Source: Pseudocolwellia sp. AS88 (GTDB taxonomy: Bacteria; Pseudomonadota; Gammaproteobacteria; Enterobacterales; Alteromonadaceae). Taken from it: a stretch of DNA of 64,000 nt. The translations under genes were made by a program, and so were the position numbers. Position 1 is the first letter of the stretch. Every line of letters starts with the position of its first letter. Location: NCBI RefSeq assembly GCF_030551755.1, contig NZ_JAUPEC010000003.1, positions 212,873 to 276,872 on the forward strand, read 5' to 3'. This document shows, piece after piece, positions 63,925 to 64,000 of this stretch. A model generated the notes under the pieces. It was not told the origin of the DNA. It made no database searches and saw nothing but the letters and a program-made list of their open reading frames with translations.

Positions 63925-64000
63925 TGACCCGTCCTAAATAAGGTTGACACTTTTCTTTAAGTAAATTGGAGAGTGTTATGAAATCAACAACTAAGCGTAC
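63925..64000 (+). mobile_element. Left end of an IS3-like insertion sequence, cut by window edge
   Basis: TGACCCGTCCTAAATAAGG begins a terminal repeat of the sort seen in IS3-family elements, followed by a short leader and a ribosome site (GGAGAG). Only the first 76 bases are visible. Confidence 0.6.
63978..64000 (+). CDS. Start of a transposase OrfA, truncated by window edge
   Basis: ATG with GGAGAG six bases upstream; only MKSTTKR is readable. The basic start and its place inside an IS-like end suggest the OrfA (HTH) protein of an IS3-family transposase. Too little sequence to confirm. Confidence 0.5.

Noticed and set aside
1..64000. CRISPR arrays, rRNA genes, restriction-modification systems
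   Set aside because: No regularly spaced repeats, no rRNA-like sequence, and the only DNA methylase is core Dam without a partner nuclease.

Overview
The window reads as a piece of chromosome from an AT-rich marine gammaproteobacterium. The gene set (pilMNOPQ-aroK-aroB-damX-dam, yihI/DUF2489/hemN, srkA-dsbA, ompR-envZ, feoAB, a PrsK/PrsR pair, a TorF-type porin) fits Alteromonadales, most likely Colwelliaceae (Colwellia/Thalassotalea type). The genus is inferred from gene content, not tested. One tRNA, tRNA-Arg(CCG), is present. There is no rRNA and no CRISPR array.

Layout. 1-20400 is mostly core metabolism and stress: a truncated membrane diguanylate cyclase at the left edge, DUF1285, the yihI-DUF2489-hemN cluster with an FNR-like box, an M61 peptidase, purU, a VF530 protein, a peroxiredoxin-glutaredoxin fusion, a hybrid histidine kinase, the hutG-hutF pair behind a HutC-like palindrome, ccoG, srkA-dsbA, a VTT-domain membrane protein, a large membrane beta-propeller/SHOCT protein, and an unusual protein with two SSB-like OB folds. 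20711-27858 holds tRNA-Arg(CCG) and a ~7.1 kb integrative element inserted in its 3' end. The element is bounded by a perfect 22-bp direct repeat, and paired 8-bp GTAGTAC-type repeats with identical spacing lie near both ends. It encodes a P4-type tyrosine integrase, a protein with an internal duplication, an AlpA-type regulator, a putative inovirus Gp2/YagK-type replication protein, a PH-domain membrane protein and an ankyrin-like protein as probable cargo, and two small proteins next to attR.

28000-51800 carries prsK-prsR, ompR-envZ, pckA, mrcA (PBP1A) and the classic pilMNOPQ-aroK-aroB-damX-dam run. That run is normally followed closely by rpe-gph-trpS. Here a block of three minus-strand genes (DUF2970, msrA, TorF porin) sits between dam and rpe, and gph is missing. 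The porin gene has a well-spaced sigma-54 promoter with an NtrC-like site upstream, which points to nitrogen control. 52000-64000 carries an FHA membrane protein overlapping a trypsin-like protease gene, feoAB under a textbook Fur box, an acyl-CoA ligase plus aldehyde dehydrogenase pair, a YjbR protein, a LysE exporter, a LysR regulator, a VOC protein, and the start of an IS3-like insertion sequence at the right edge.

Two copies of a 195-bp non-coding element (16731-16925 and, inverted, 51785-51979), with terminal inverted repeats and apparent 4-bp target duplications, behave like a MITE. A diverged relative seems to lie at 63766 onward. The best candidates for new biology are the tRNA-Arg element with its cargo, the tandem-OB protein beside it, the FHA-protease pair, and the sigma-54/NtrC-controlled porin.
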